From assembly GCA_035328465.1 (NCBI GenBank), contig DAOLIQ010000117.1, positions 1-7,914 on the forward strand: DNA of 7,914 bases, given 5' to 3'. This document shows positions 1 to 6,600 of the stretch, one piece after another. The translations under genes were made by a program, and so were the position numbers. The notes under the pieces were generated by a model. That model saw nothing but the letters and a program-made list of their open reading frames with translations. It had not been told where the DNA came from and ran no database searches. This DNA is from JADJEI01 sp035328465 (GTDB lineage Bacteria > Bacteroidota > Ignavibacteria > Ignavibacteriales > Ignavibacteriaceae). Each line of letters opens with the position of its first letter. The first letter of the stretch is position 1.

Positions 1-1291
1 TGAAGCCATATTTTATTACCCCTCCGTCAATAAGACTGAGAGGCGGAAAATCTACCACAGCATTTTCAATTACCTGAACTAATTTTTCCATTGGAGAAAG
101 TGTATCTGCAATTTGTCTAATTGTCCTGACTTTCAAAGAATTCATTTCTTCTATTAACAAAGGAATTTTTTTTAGCGAAGATTTTAGCGCTACTATTTCA
201 CGCGGATTAGCTCGTGCTGTGCAAATTCTTGATATGAGTCTTTCTAGATCTCCAATTTCTTTAAGATGTGTGATAAGATTTTTTCTAATGGATTTGTTCT
301 GTACTATTTCTTCAACGCTATCTAATCGTGCTTGTATTGGTTCAAGCTTTCTTAGAGGTGCAGAAATCCATTTCTTTAATAAACGCGCACCCATTGCAGT
401 TTGGGTCTTATCTAAAATTGAAATAAGTGATCCTTCCCTTCCCCCATCCTGCATTGAATATGTTATTTCAAGATTTCTCTTTGTTGAATGATCCAGAGTC
501 ATATATTCAGATGGATTGTGCAAAGAAATTTTACTCAGGTGAGAGAGGTTAGCCTTTTGAGTCTCCTGCAAATAATTAAGTATTGCGCCGCTGGCAACTA
601 TCCCTGCAGAAAGATTTTCAATTCCAAACCCTTTAAGTGTAGTAGTTTTAAATTGAATTTTTAGAAGCTCTGTTGTGTAATCTAAATTAAAGATCCAATC
701 ATCAAGTTTAGAAACACGAATTGATGGATTTACTTTATTCACATAATTGCTTATCAAATCTTTATCTTTTTTCTGCGCAAGGATCTCGGATGGATTAATT
801 GATTCAATCTGCTGTATAATTTTATCCGGCGAAACCTGGTAACAGTAAAACTCCGCTGTAGAAATATCACAAAAAGAAATTCCTGCAATTTCTTCACTAA
901 TAAAAATCGCCATCAAATAATTATTCTTCTTGTGATCAAGCAGTTTGTCAGAAAGAGTTACACCGGGTGTTACAACTTCGACAACCTCACGTTTTACTAT
1001 TCCCTTTGCAAATTTAGGATTTTCCATTTGTTCGCAAACTGCAACACGATAACCGGCACGGACAAGTTTTGGTAAATAGCTGTCGATGGCATGGTGGGGG
1101 AAGCCTGCAAGCGGAACATCTCCCGCTGCACCATTGGACCGTTTAGTTAAAGTAATCCCCAACACCTTCGAGGCAGTTTTAGCATCTTCATCGAAAGTTT
1201 CAAAAAAATCGCCAACCCTAAAAAATAAAACAGTATCTGGATTGGCTTCTTTAATCTTCCTGTATTGTTTCATTAAAGGAGTTACTTGCAT
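1..1291 (-). CDS. mutS: DNA mismatch repair protein MutS, N-terminal part (cut by left window edge)
   Basis: MutS binds mismatches and small insertion/deletion loops in the cytoplasm and recruits MutL for repair. Reading the minus strand from the ATG at 1291-1289 gives 430 uninterrupted codons to the window edge. The mismatch-binding domain (about residues 1-115) contains GDFFETF, in which F29-x-E31 is the family's mismatch-wedging Phe-x-Glu, followed by KVLGITLTKR and AGFPHHAID. The connector domain follows (about 120-250). The start of the core/lever domain contains TKRNLEI (270-276), TQTAMGARLLKKWISAPLR (296-314) and DLERLISRI (348-356). The visible part ends at DGGVIKYGF. The clamp, Walker ATPase and dimerisation parts lie outside the window. 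The start is supported by alignment of TPLMKQY with the usual MutS N-terminus and by an in-frame TAA five codons upstream. No clear Shine-Dalgarno sequence precedes it. Identification is close to certain; completeness cannot be judged. Confidence 0.97.
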   Translation of the reverse strand, partial: MQVTPLMKQYRKIKEANPDTVLFFRVGDFFETFDEDAKTASKVLGITLTKRSNGAAGDVPLAGFPHHAIDSYLPKLVRAGYRVAVCEQMENPKFAKGIVKREVVEVVTPGVTLSDKLLDHKKNNYLMAIFISEEIAGISFCDISTAEFYCYQVSPDKIIQQIESINPSEILAQKKDKDLISNYVNKVNPSIRVSKLDDWIFNLDYTTELLKIQFKTTTLKGFGIENLSAGIVASGAILNYLQETQKANLSHLSKISLHNPSEYMTLDHSTKRNLEITYSMQDGGREGSLISILDKTQTAMGARLLKKWISAPLRKLEPIQARLDSVEEIVQNKSIRKNLITHLKEIGDLERLISRICTARANPREIVALKSSLKKIPLLIEEMNSLKVRTIRQIADTLSPMEKLVQVIENAVVDFPPLSLIDGGVIKYGF

Positions 1292-1313
1292 AGCGCTTAA
1301 AAATTAGTGGGTA

Positions 1314-1342
1314 AAAATAGCTGAATATTGAACGAATATCAA
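1314..1342 (-). promoter_or_regulatory. Possible mutS promoter
   Basis: On the minus strand TTGATA (1342-1337) is followed by exactly 17 nt and then TATTTT (1319-1314). These boxes match the sigma-70 consensus at 5/6 and 4/6 positions. The same stretch also fits the Bacteroidetes pattern TTG-N20-TAnnTTT. Transcription would start near 1307, leaving an mRNA leader of about 16 nt without a ribosome-binding site. In an AT-rich spacer such matches can arise by chance, so this is tentative. Confidence 0.35.
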
Positions 1343-1345
1343 TTG

Positions 1346-1383
1346 AATGATTTAGAGAACTGTTAGTGTAGAGCTAAATCATT
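1346..1383. repeat. Perfect 10-bp inverted repeat between the DUF2279 gene and mutS
   Basis: AATGATTTAG (1346-1355) and CTAAATCATT (1374-1383) are perfect inverse complements separated by 18 nt. The right arm covers part of the TAA stop codon (1384-1382) of the DUF2279 gene. The left arm ends just upstream of the possible mutS -35 box. The stem is mostly A-T, the loop is long, and no T-run follows on either strand, so it is not a classical intrinsic terminator. It could be a weak transcript-end structure or a regulator site. Confidence 0.4.
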
Positions 1384-2242
1384 AGTTAAAAATGAAAAAC
1401 CTAAAGTCTGGTTTTCTTCCGCTTGAAAATTTAATTCCAGGAGCAGGATAATGCAGCATATTTGTTGTGTTAATAATAAGCATCCAATCGTGATTATTTG
1501 TTGAAAAAATTTTATTCAAATTGAAATCAAGCCCAAAAAGATATTCACGCCTTTGATAATCTTGAGAAACACTAAACCCAATTGCCGGCTGTAAAAACAC
1601 TGGCCAGATATTTCCTATTGAACCACTAAGTAGATTATTAATATCCATTGTCAACCAATAGATATGTGCCTCATAGGTCGAAGTTAAATTAGGAGGAAAA
1701 TGAAAATCATGGGTAGGGATGTAACTCCATTTAAAATTGAAATTTTGAAGCAGAGGCAAAACATCTCGAAGAAAGCCATAACCAAGTCCAAGAGTATTAA
1801 AAATTAGATCTTGATAATCAAAACCAAATCGTGAGAAACCATCGCCGATCTCAATTAACAGCCCAATACCAAAGCTCGTAAACGCAGAGGCAAGTTGTGA
1901 ATCCCGTTCAGAATATCCCCCCCACATAAGTAAGTTCTTTGAAAAATTATAAAAAAAATAAGAAGTATAAAAATGCCCAATCTTGTCTATTCCTTTGGAG
2001 TAAGGATCATTTAACCAGCCTTCACCGGATTTTGGAGAGTAAAATGAAAATTTCCTTTGACCATCTCTCCACCACATATAATAACCGGAAACTAAGGTGG
2101 AGGCAGATGCTCCAGCTAAAAATGCAACAGATAAATTTTTTCTAGAAAAAAACGAATCAGAATTTATATTTTCATTCTGCAAAGAATCCTGTCCGAAGAT
2201 TAATTGGGAACACAGCAGTAGGATAATTTTCAACTTTTGCAT
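1382..2242 (-). CDS. DUF2279 (YfiM-like) family envelope protein
   Basis: The encoded protein has 286 residues and no known biochemical function. A hydrophobic N-terminal segment ending near IFGQ (residues 2-18) looks like a signal peptide. C11 is preceded by LLL, which is not a convincing lipobox. The DUF2279 signature is clear: WWRD (57-60), DKIGHFYTSY (86-95), then EIGDGFSRFGFDYQD (131-145) and FNTLGLGYG. The C-terminal half, from THDFHFPP (177-184) through YWLTMDIN, FGLDFNLNKI and PAPGIKF, resembles the second half of full-length Bacteroidetes members, so it looks complete rather than a fusion. The frame is also open from a TTG at 2260, directly after the upstream stop. I prefer the ATG at 2242-2240 because it places the signal peptide at the N-terminus. 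The gene begins 18 nt after the barrel gene ends, so the two are probably co-translated. Family assignment is fairly sure; function is unknown. Confidence 0.8.
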   Translation of the reverse strand: MQKLKIILLLCSQLIFGQDSLQNENINSDSFFSRKNLSVAFLAGASASTLVSGYYMWWRDGQRKFSFYSPKSGEGWLNDPYSKGIDKIGHFYTSYFFYNFSKNLLMWGGYSERDSQLASAFTSFGIGLLIEIGDGFSRFGFDYQDLIFNTLGLGYGFLRDVLPLLQNFNFKWSYIPTHDFHFPPNLTSTYEAHIYWLTMDINNLLSGSIGNIWPVFLQPAIGFSVSQDYQRREYLFGLDFNLNKIFSTNNHDWMLIINTTNMLHYPAPGIKFSSGRKPDFRFFIFN

Positions 2243-2260
2243 GGAATTCCATTTATACAA

Positions 2261-3067
2261 TTAAAAATCAAAAAAAAGACCGAGAAGATGTTTACTATTT
2301 GATTCGTTGTATAACTGTCCTCTTTCCTCAAAACCTGTTCTGAAAGTGTAAGCAATTCGAATAAAAGAAATTTCATCTTGCGGATATTTAATCCCAAGTT
2401 GAAAAGATTTTGTTGAACCGAAATTTACCTCCTCCTTAAGTTTAAAGTCGAAAGCGAAGTAGAATAAAATTTTATCGGAAAGATATTTTCCCGCGTCAAA
2501 TCCAAATTGGAAATGAGTGTGTTTAGTTTTTTTAGGTTCATTATGGAAATTATAAGTGGCGTTCAGATATATTTTGCCATTAAAGTCTGTCATCAATTTT
2601 TCAGCTTGAATGGCAAGATAGTCTCTAACATAATTAATAGATTTTTTATTGAGTTGAATAATTCCATCGTCAGAGAAATGCGCACTTAAATGTCCCCAAT
2701 TCAACCGCAATATAAAATCATCAAAAAAATTTTTATCCAAAAAGAAATCAACTAAGTAATCCGCTGTGAATACTTGAATATGAGGTGGCGTGATTTTTAA
2801 AGTATTAAAAACTGTTGCAGCAACTGTGAACTGATAAATATTCTGATCAAACTTTAAATCCGCTAAAGGTTTTTCGAGTCCAATATTTCCAAACCATTCG
2901 TTTGTTTCAAAATGTTTGGATAATGAGAATTGATGAACCAATGCGTCAGCGTAATATTTTTGATAAATTTTGCTTTCCGGAAATAGCTCAACTGTCTGTG
3001 AATAAATATTCAGTGAATAAATTGTAAATAAAAAAAATAAAAGAAACAAAGTCTGAAGAGTCTTCAT
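2261..3067 (-). CDS. Probable outer-membrane beta-barrel protein, DUF1207-like
   Basis: The encoded protein has 268 residues. Residues 5-23 form a strongly hydrophobic signal peptide ending IYSQ. The mature part begins with ELFPESKIY and an AD....HQFSLS stretch. It then has TADYLVDFFLD (101-111) and LRLNWGHLSAHFSDDG (120-135), followed by KKSINYVRDY (141-150). This order resembles DUF1207, whose members carry a LFP..AD...QFS opening, an ADYLV strand, a SSHLGDE-type motif and an N(Y)SRE segment. Alternating polar and hydrophobic strands follow, and the chain ends in aromatic FFDF, as barrel proteins inserted by BamA often do. The function, perhaps a pore or a structural role, is not known. No Shine-Dalgarno sequence precedes the ATG at 3067-3065, only an A-rich leader. 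The gene lies 56 nt downstream of the peptidase gene and 18 nt ahead of the DUF2279 gene. Outer-membrane location is likely; the family name is less certain. Confidence 0.65.
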   Translation of the reverse strand: MKTLQTLFLLFFLFTIYSLNIYSQTVELFPESKIYQKYYADALVHQFSLSKHFETNEWFGNIGLEKPLADLKFDQNIYQFTVAATVFNTLKITPPHIQVFTADYLVDFFLDKNFFDDFILRLNWGHLSAHFSDDGIIQLNKKSINYVRDYLAIQAEKLMTDFNGKIYLNATYNFHNEPKKTKHTHFQFGFDAGKYLSDKILFYFAFDFKLKEEVNFGSTKSFQLGIKYPQDEISFIRIAYTFRTGFEERGQLYNESNSKHLLGLFFDF

Positions 3068-3123
3068 TTTTTATTAACGGTATAAGAAATATGAGCTGGT
3101 AATATTTGCATGATGTGTGATTA

Positions 3124-4434
3124 TCAATCACCGATTTGCAGATTAACTCCGAGCCATTCCTCCAGTTTTGAAATTATTAGGCGTTTATCCTTACCGGTGA
3201 AACTTTTAATTCTTGTTCTATGAGATCCGCCGGGCAAAACAATTTTGATCGAATTTGTCTTTCCGGTCAAGCAAACACCCGTAGAAGACCATGGATCGTT
3301 GCCGCCATAAATGAAAATAAAATTGTTTGCTTCATTCTGAACCCAATTTGAAATATCCTGTGTTACGGTGGGGTCAAACTCCGGCAGTTCGTGCATCGGA
3401 AAGAAAAACGGTGTATGCCCATCAGCGTATTTTATTAAATCACCGAAAGGAGAAATATCATAGCCGTAATAACCATACTCAGTGTAGCATTGATAAAAGA
3501 ACGGATAAATTCCTTCAATATCCTGATCACTAAAATAAGTTACCCCTCCGTTTATAAGCAAATGTTTCCAGATTTCTTCTATTGGCGAATTCTCATCAGG
3601 AATTTTTGAACAGTCTCCATCGCTCCATTGCCAGTAAGCAAATGAATATTCGAGAACAGCGTATTCGTACGCACGTTCGCTGCCAACAATTTGATAAGTA
3701 AGCTTTTTCTCTTCAGCATTTTGCAAAAAGATAGGATAAAGTTCATCTCTTTTTGTAAGACAAAGTTTTTGGAAATTGAAAACCTTTTCTCTGCATTCAG
3801 GAGTTGAAACAGAATTGATCCACTCGTAAACACGCTTATCCTCTGTCGAAAAATTAATCGGACCTACATACGGAACACAAACATCAATATCATTTGGATA
3901 ATATCTTGCATGAAATATTACAGTTGACCCACCCTTGCTGATTCCAGTGCTTATCCATTTATCTTTATAATATTTTTTGAACAATTCAACTATGCGATGA
4001 TGATCATCAGCGGCTTGTTTGATAGTTAAAAATTTCCAGTCGAATGGTTCGGGAACAGATTCACCAAAGTAGCGATGTTCAACGACAAGCTGATTACACC
4101 CAAGCATTTTCGTTAATTCCTGAGTCCAATTATCTGTTGCGTAACCTTCAAGGTACATCACCAAAGGTTTCTCGGCATCAACGTGTGAAAGAAAAACCTG
4201 CTGCTTAAATTTTTGTCCTTCGGGATTATTGTGATCAACAGGCATTGTTACCATAATTTCATAAACCTCGCTGAACATATCGTCGCCCTTGATTTGCTTC
4301 ACTTCAAATTCAGGAACTGATTTTAACCATTTATAAAGATCGGTTTCATTTTGTTGAGCAGTAATGCTCTGAAAAAATCCCAAAGCAAATAAGAATAAAA
4401 TACTAAGGGAGAGGTTGATAATTTTTGAATTCAA
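3124..4434 (-). CDS. Secreted S37-family (PS-10) serine aminopeptidase, TTG start
   Basis: The encoded protein has 436 residues and is predicted to be an exported alpha/beta-hydrolase peptidase of family S37, whose characterised Streptomyces members release tripeptides from peptide N-termini. A signal peptide spans about residues 1-26 (hydrophobic 7-21, cleavage after ITA). Family landmarks are VEHRYFGESVPEP (118-130), the nucleophile elbow GISKGG with Ser166 (164-169), VPYVGPINF (187-195), GGNDPWSSTG with Asp380 (377-386) and PGGSHRTRI with His405 (401-409). These give a complete Ser-Asp-His set. The start is TTG at 4434-4432. The first in-frame ATG would be residue 53 and would remove the signal peptide and conserved sequence, and a GGAG lies 6 nt upstream of the TTG. 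It is probably periplasmic or secreted and helps digest peptides. The gene lies 108 nt downstream of acs without a convincing promoter between them. Exact substrate specificity is inferred from family only. Confidence 0.87.
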   Translation of the reverse strand: MNSKIINLSLSILFLFALGFFQSITAQQNETDLYKWLKSVPEFEVKQIKGDDMFSEVYEIMVTMPVDHNNPEGQKFKQQVFLSHVDAEKPLVMYLEGYATDNWTQELTKMLGCNQLVVEHRYFGESVPEPFDWKFLTIKQAADDHHRIVELFKKYYKDKWISTGISKGGSTVIFHARYYPNDIDVCVPYVGPINFSTEDKRVYEWINSVSTPECREKVFNFQKLCLTKRDELYPIFLQNAEEKKLTYQIVGSERAYEYAVLEYSFAYWQWSDGDCSKIPDENSPIEEIWKHLLINGGVTYFSDQDIEGIYPFFYQCYTEYGYYGYDISPFGDLIKYADGHTPFFFPMHELPEFDPTVTQDISNWVQNEANNFIFIYGGNDPWSSTGVCLTGKTNSIKIVLPGGSHRTRIKSFTGKDKRLIISKLEEWLGVNLQIGD

Positions 4435-4440
4435 GAGTTA

Positions 4441-4444
4441 CTCC
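4441..4444 (-). promoter_or_regulatory. Ribosome-binding site supporting a TTG start
   Basis: The minus strand reads GGAG here, followed by 6 nt and then TTG at 4434-4432. This is normal Shine-Dalgarno spacing, and it decides the start of the S37 peptidase gene, which has no ATG near its N-terminus. An ATG overlapping this GGAG (ATGGAGTAA) is followed at once by a stop codon in its own frame, so it is not the start. Confidence 0.65.
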
Positions 4445-4542
4445 ATTTTATATTTAGACGTATTTAGCGGCAGTCCAGAAAGATTGCATACAGCTGCGCC
4501 GAATTTTACTAATCGCACAAATTTATTAATTAAAGTTGAATC

Positions 4543-6432
4543 TCATTCCTCAAGCGTACTCAAATTTCCAGGATCTAATCCAAGTGCTTTGGCTTTCAGA
4601 ACTCTTCGCATGATTTTACCGCTTCGGGTTTTTGGTAATGAATCAACTATTTCAACCAACTCGGGTTTGGCAATCGGACCAACTTCGTGACCGACATGCT
4701 GTCTTAATTCTTCACAAAGTTTATCAGATTTTTCAAATCCAGAACGAAGAATAACAAAACAGTGAATGGCATTGCCTTTCACATCGTGAGGAAGCCCGAT
4801 AGCAGCAGCTTCAGCAACTGCAGGATGACTAACAAGAGCGCTTTCAATTTCTGCTGTTCCCAATCTGTAACCGGAAACTTTTATTACATCATCCACCCTA
4901 CCTATTATCCAGAAATAGCCGTCTTCATCGCGCCGGGCAGAATCACCAGTCATATACATTCCAGGAAAACGTGACCAATATTGATTAACGTACCTATCAG
5001 GATCATTCCAAACTGTTCTAAGCATTGCAGGCCAGGGAGTTTTTATAACAAGATAACCCTCTTCATTAGGTTTTACAGATTTACCTTCTTCATCAACAAT
5101 GTCCATAACAAGTCCGGGGAAAGGTTTTGTTCCTGATCCTGGTTTTAGGGGGGTACATGGCATTGGAGTAATCATAAACATACCAGTTTCAGTCTGCCAC
5201 CAAGTATCCATAATCGGGCATTTTTCTTTTCCAATCACTCTGTTATACCATTTCCAGGCTTCGGGATTTATTGGCTCACCGACTGTTCCAAGCAATCGAA
5301 GAGAGGAAAGATTGTAACGGTTTGGCCATGCGTCTCCAAATCGCATAAGCCCGCGAATTGCAGTGGGAGCTGTATAGAGAATATTTATCCCGTATTTTTC
5401 AATCATCTGCCACCAACGGTGGGGGTAAGGAAAAGTTGGCGCACCTTCATACATAAACGAAGTAGCTCCATTTAACAGCGGACCATAAACTATATAGCTA
5501 TGCCCTGTAATCCAGCCGGGATCAGCAGCGCACCAAAACCGATCTTCATCGTGAATATCAAATACATATTTTAATGTTGAATAAATTCCAACCATATATC
5601 CGCCGTGTGTATGCAGTATTGCCTTTGGCTTTCCGGTTGTTCCCGATGTGTAAAGCAAAAATAATGGATCTTCGGCATCAACAATTTCAAGACTCTCTGA
5701 ATTATTAGCTATAGGGAGGTTCATTAGTTCGTGATACCACATATCTCTGCCGGCTTCCATATTTATTTGATGACCGGTTCTTTTAACAACCAAAACACTT
5801 TCGACTGTTGCAGCACGCTGTAGAGCCTCGTCTGCAATTTTTTTCAGCTCGACAATTTTACCACGCTGAAACGCACCATCGGAGACAATTAATACTTTTG
5901 ACTGACTATCCTCCAATCTTTCGTGCAGTGCTTCAACTGAAAAACCGCCATAAACCACAGAGTGAATCGCTCCAATTCTTGCGCAGGCTAACATTCCAAT
6001 CATCAATTCAGGGATTCTTCCCATATAAAGTGTCACACGATCTCCTTTGTGTACGCCAAGGCTTTTGAGCACGTTTGCGAACTTACATGTCTCACGATGA
6101 AGAGCAAAATATGAATAAGTTTTCACATCACCATTTTCCCCCTCCCAGATTAATGCAAGTTTATTTCTTCGTGGAGTATTGATGTGAACATCGAGGCAGT
6201 TGTATGCTATATTCGTCCTTGCGCCGGTGAACCATTTAAAGAAAGGTTTATTGGAATCATCTAACACCTTAATCCATTTCTTATGCCAGTAAAGATTTTT
6301 AGCTTCCGTTTCCCAAAAACTCACGAAATCTTTTGAAGCACTTTCATAAAGCTTTTCGCATTTAGCGTTAGCGTATTTTTTTATTTGATCAGTTGGATAA
6401 TAAACATCACCGGAAAGTTGTTGTTCGGACAT
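4543..6432 (-). CDS. acs: Acetyl-CoA synthetase, AMP-forming
   Basis: This cytoplasmic enzyme turns acetate, ATP and CoA into acetyl-CoA, AMP and pyrophosphate through an acetyl-AMP intermediate. The protein has 629 residues, slightly shorter than the roughly 650 of E. coli Acs, and is full length. Core motifs appear in order: WHKKW (49-53), VVYGGFS (159-165), the phosphate-binding loop YTSGTTGKPK (261-270), GWITGHSY (306-313), GEPINPEAW (385-393), DTWWQTETG (409-417), TGD (495-497), the hinge GRVDDVIKVSGYRLGTAEIE (511-530) and PKTRSGKIMRR (600-610). Trp412 matches the tryptophan that restricts the acyl pocket to acetate. Lys606 matches the catalytic lysine that acetyltransferases inactivate in Salmonella, so reversible acetylation is possible, but no such modifier is in the window. 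The ATG at 6432-6430 has GGAG 8 nt upstream (6444-6441). The gene starts 168 nt after arsM ends and probably has its own promoter. Confidence 0.98.
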   Translation of the reverse strand: MSEQQLSGDVYYPTDQIKKYANAKCEKLYESASKDFVSFWETEAKNLYWHKKWIKVLDDSNKPFFKWFTGARTNIAYNCLDVHINTPRRNKLALIWEGENGDVKTYSYFALHRETCKFANVLKSLGVHKGDRVTLYMGRIPELMIGMLACARIGAIHSVVYGGFSVEALHERLEDSQSKVLIVSDGAFQRGKIVELKKIADEALQRAATVESVLVVKRTGHQINMEAGRDMWYHELMNLPIANNSESLEIVDAEDPLFLLYTSGTTGKPKAILHTHGGYMVGIYSTLKYVFDIHDEDRFWCAADPGWITGHSYIVYGPLLNGATSFMYEGAPTFPYPHRWWQMIEKYGINILYTAPTAIRGLMRFGDAWPNRYNLSSLRLLGTVGEPINPEAWKWYNRVIGKEKCPIMDTWWQTETGMFMITPMPCTPLKPGSGTKPFPGLVMDIVDEEGKSVKPNEEGYLVIKTPWPAMLRTVWNDPDRYVNQYWSRFPGMYMTGDSARRDEDGYFWIIGRVDDVIKVSGYRLGTAEIESALVSHPAVAEAAAIGLPHDVKGNAIHCFVILRSGFEKSDKLCEELRQHVGHEVGPIAKPELVEIVDSLPKTRSGKIMRRVLKAKALGLDPGNLSTLEE

Positions 6433-6452
6433 GATATAGTCTCCAAAAAGTT

Positions 6453-6468
6453 TAATAATAAATTATTA
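6453..6468. repeat. A/T-only dyad in the acs leader
   Basis: TAATAAT (6453-6459) and ATTATTA (6462-6468) are perfect inverse complements separated by AA. The dyad sits 8 nt upstream of the acs ribosome-binding site, inside the leader of the possible acs promoter. It could be an operator, but it contains only A and T in an AT-rich spacer, so chance is a good alternative. Confidence 0.25.
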
Positions 6469-6484
6469 GATTATTTTGGTTCGG

Positions 6485-6513
6485 AAAATAAACCTGAATG
6501 GAATGAGAATCAA
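6485..6513 (-). promoter_or_regulatory. Possible acs promoter
   Basis: On the minus strand TTGATT (6513-6508), a 17-nt spacer and TATTTT (6490-6485) form a plausible sigma-70-like promoter, with four of six matches in each box. It has the same -10 hexamer and spacing as the site proposed for mutS. Transcription would begin near 6478 and give a leader of about 46 nt containing the A/T dyad and the GGAG. No hairpin with a T-run ends arsM upstream, so read-through from arsM remains possible. Confidence 0.3.
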
Positions 6514-6600
6514 TTATTTGTTGAAAGAGATTCAAATATTTTAGTCAAATAAGCTGAATGAAGAAAAATATTTATTGATCATTAAACCTAAAACAACCTG

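Noticed and set aside
219..491. Open plus-strand frame of 90 codons
   Set aside because: It lies antisense inside mutS, has no ribosome-binding site, and its translation resembles no family; it is a shadow of the mutS reading frame.
3117..3131. Inverted repeat GTGATT-ATC-AATCAC over the peptidase stop codon
   Set aside because: The arms are only 6 bp, the loop is 3 nt, and no T-run follows on the minus strand. It does not meet the standard for an intrinsic terminator.
3579..3833. Minus-strand frame of 84 codons within the peptidase gene
   Set aside because: It overlaps the S37 coding sequence in another frame on the same strand, and the S37 frame explains the conserved motifs.
4447..4452. 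TATAAA on the minus strand just upstream of the peptidase gene
   Set aside because: It would start transcription at or after the ribosome-binding site, and no -35 box lies at a suitable distance, so it is not a credible promoter.
4470..4502. GC-richer patch after acs with complementary CGGCAG and CTGcgCCG arms
   Set aside because: Pairing needs a 2-nt bulge and a long loop, and there is no T-tract, so a terminator call is not supported.
4415..4690. Open plus-strand frame of 91 codons spanning the acs/peptidase gap
   Set aside because: Most of it is antisense to acs and the peptidase N-terminus, it lacks a ribosome-binding site and it shows no family resemblance.
5808..6068. Open plus-strand frame of 86 codons
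   Set aside because: It lies antisense to the strongly conserved acs coding sequence and has no recognisable protein features.
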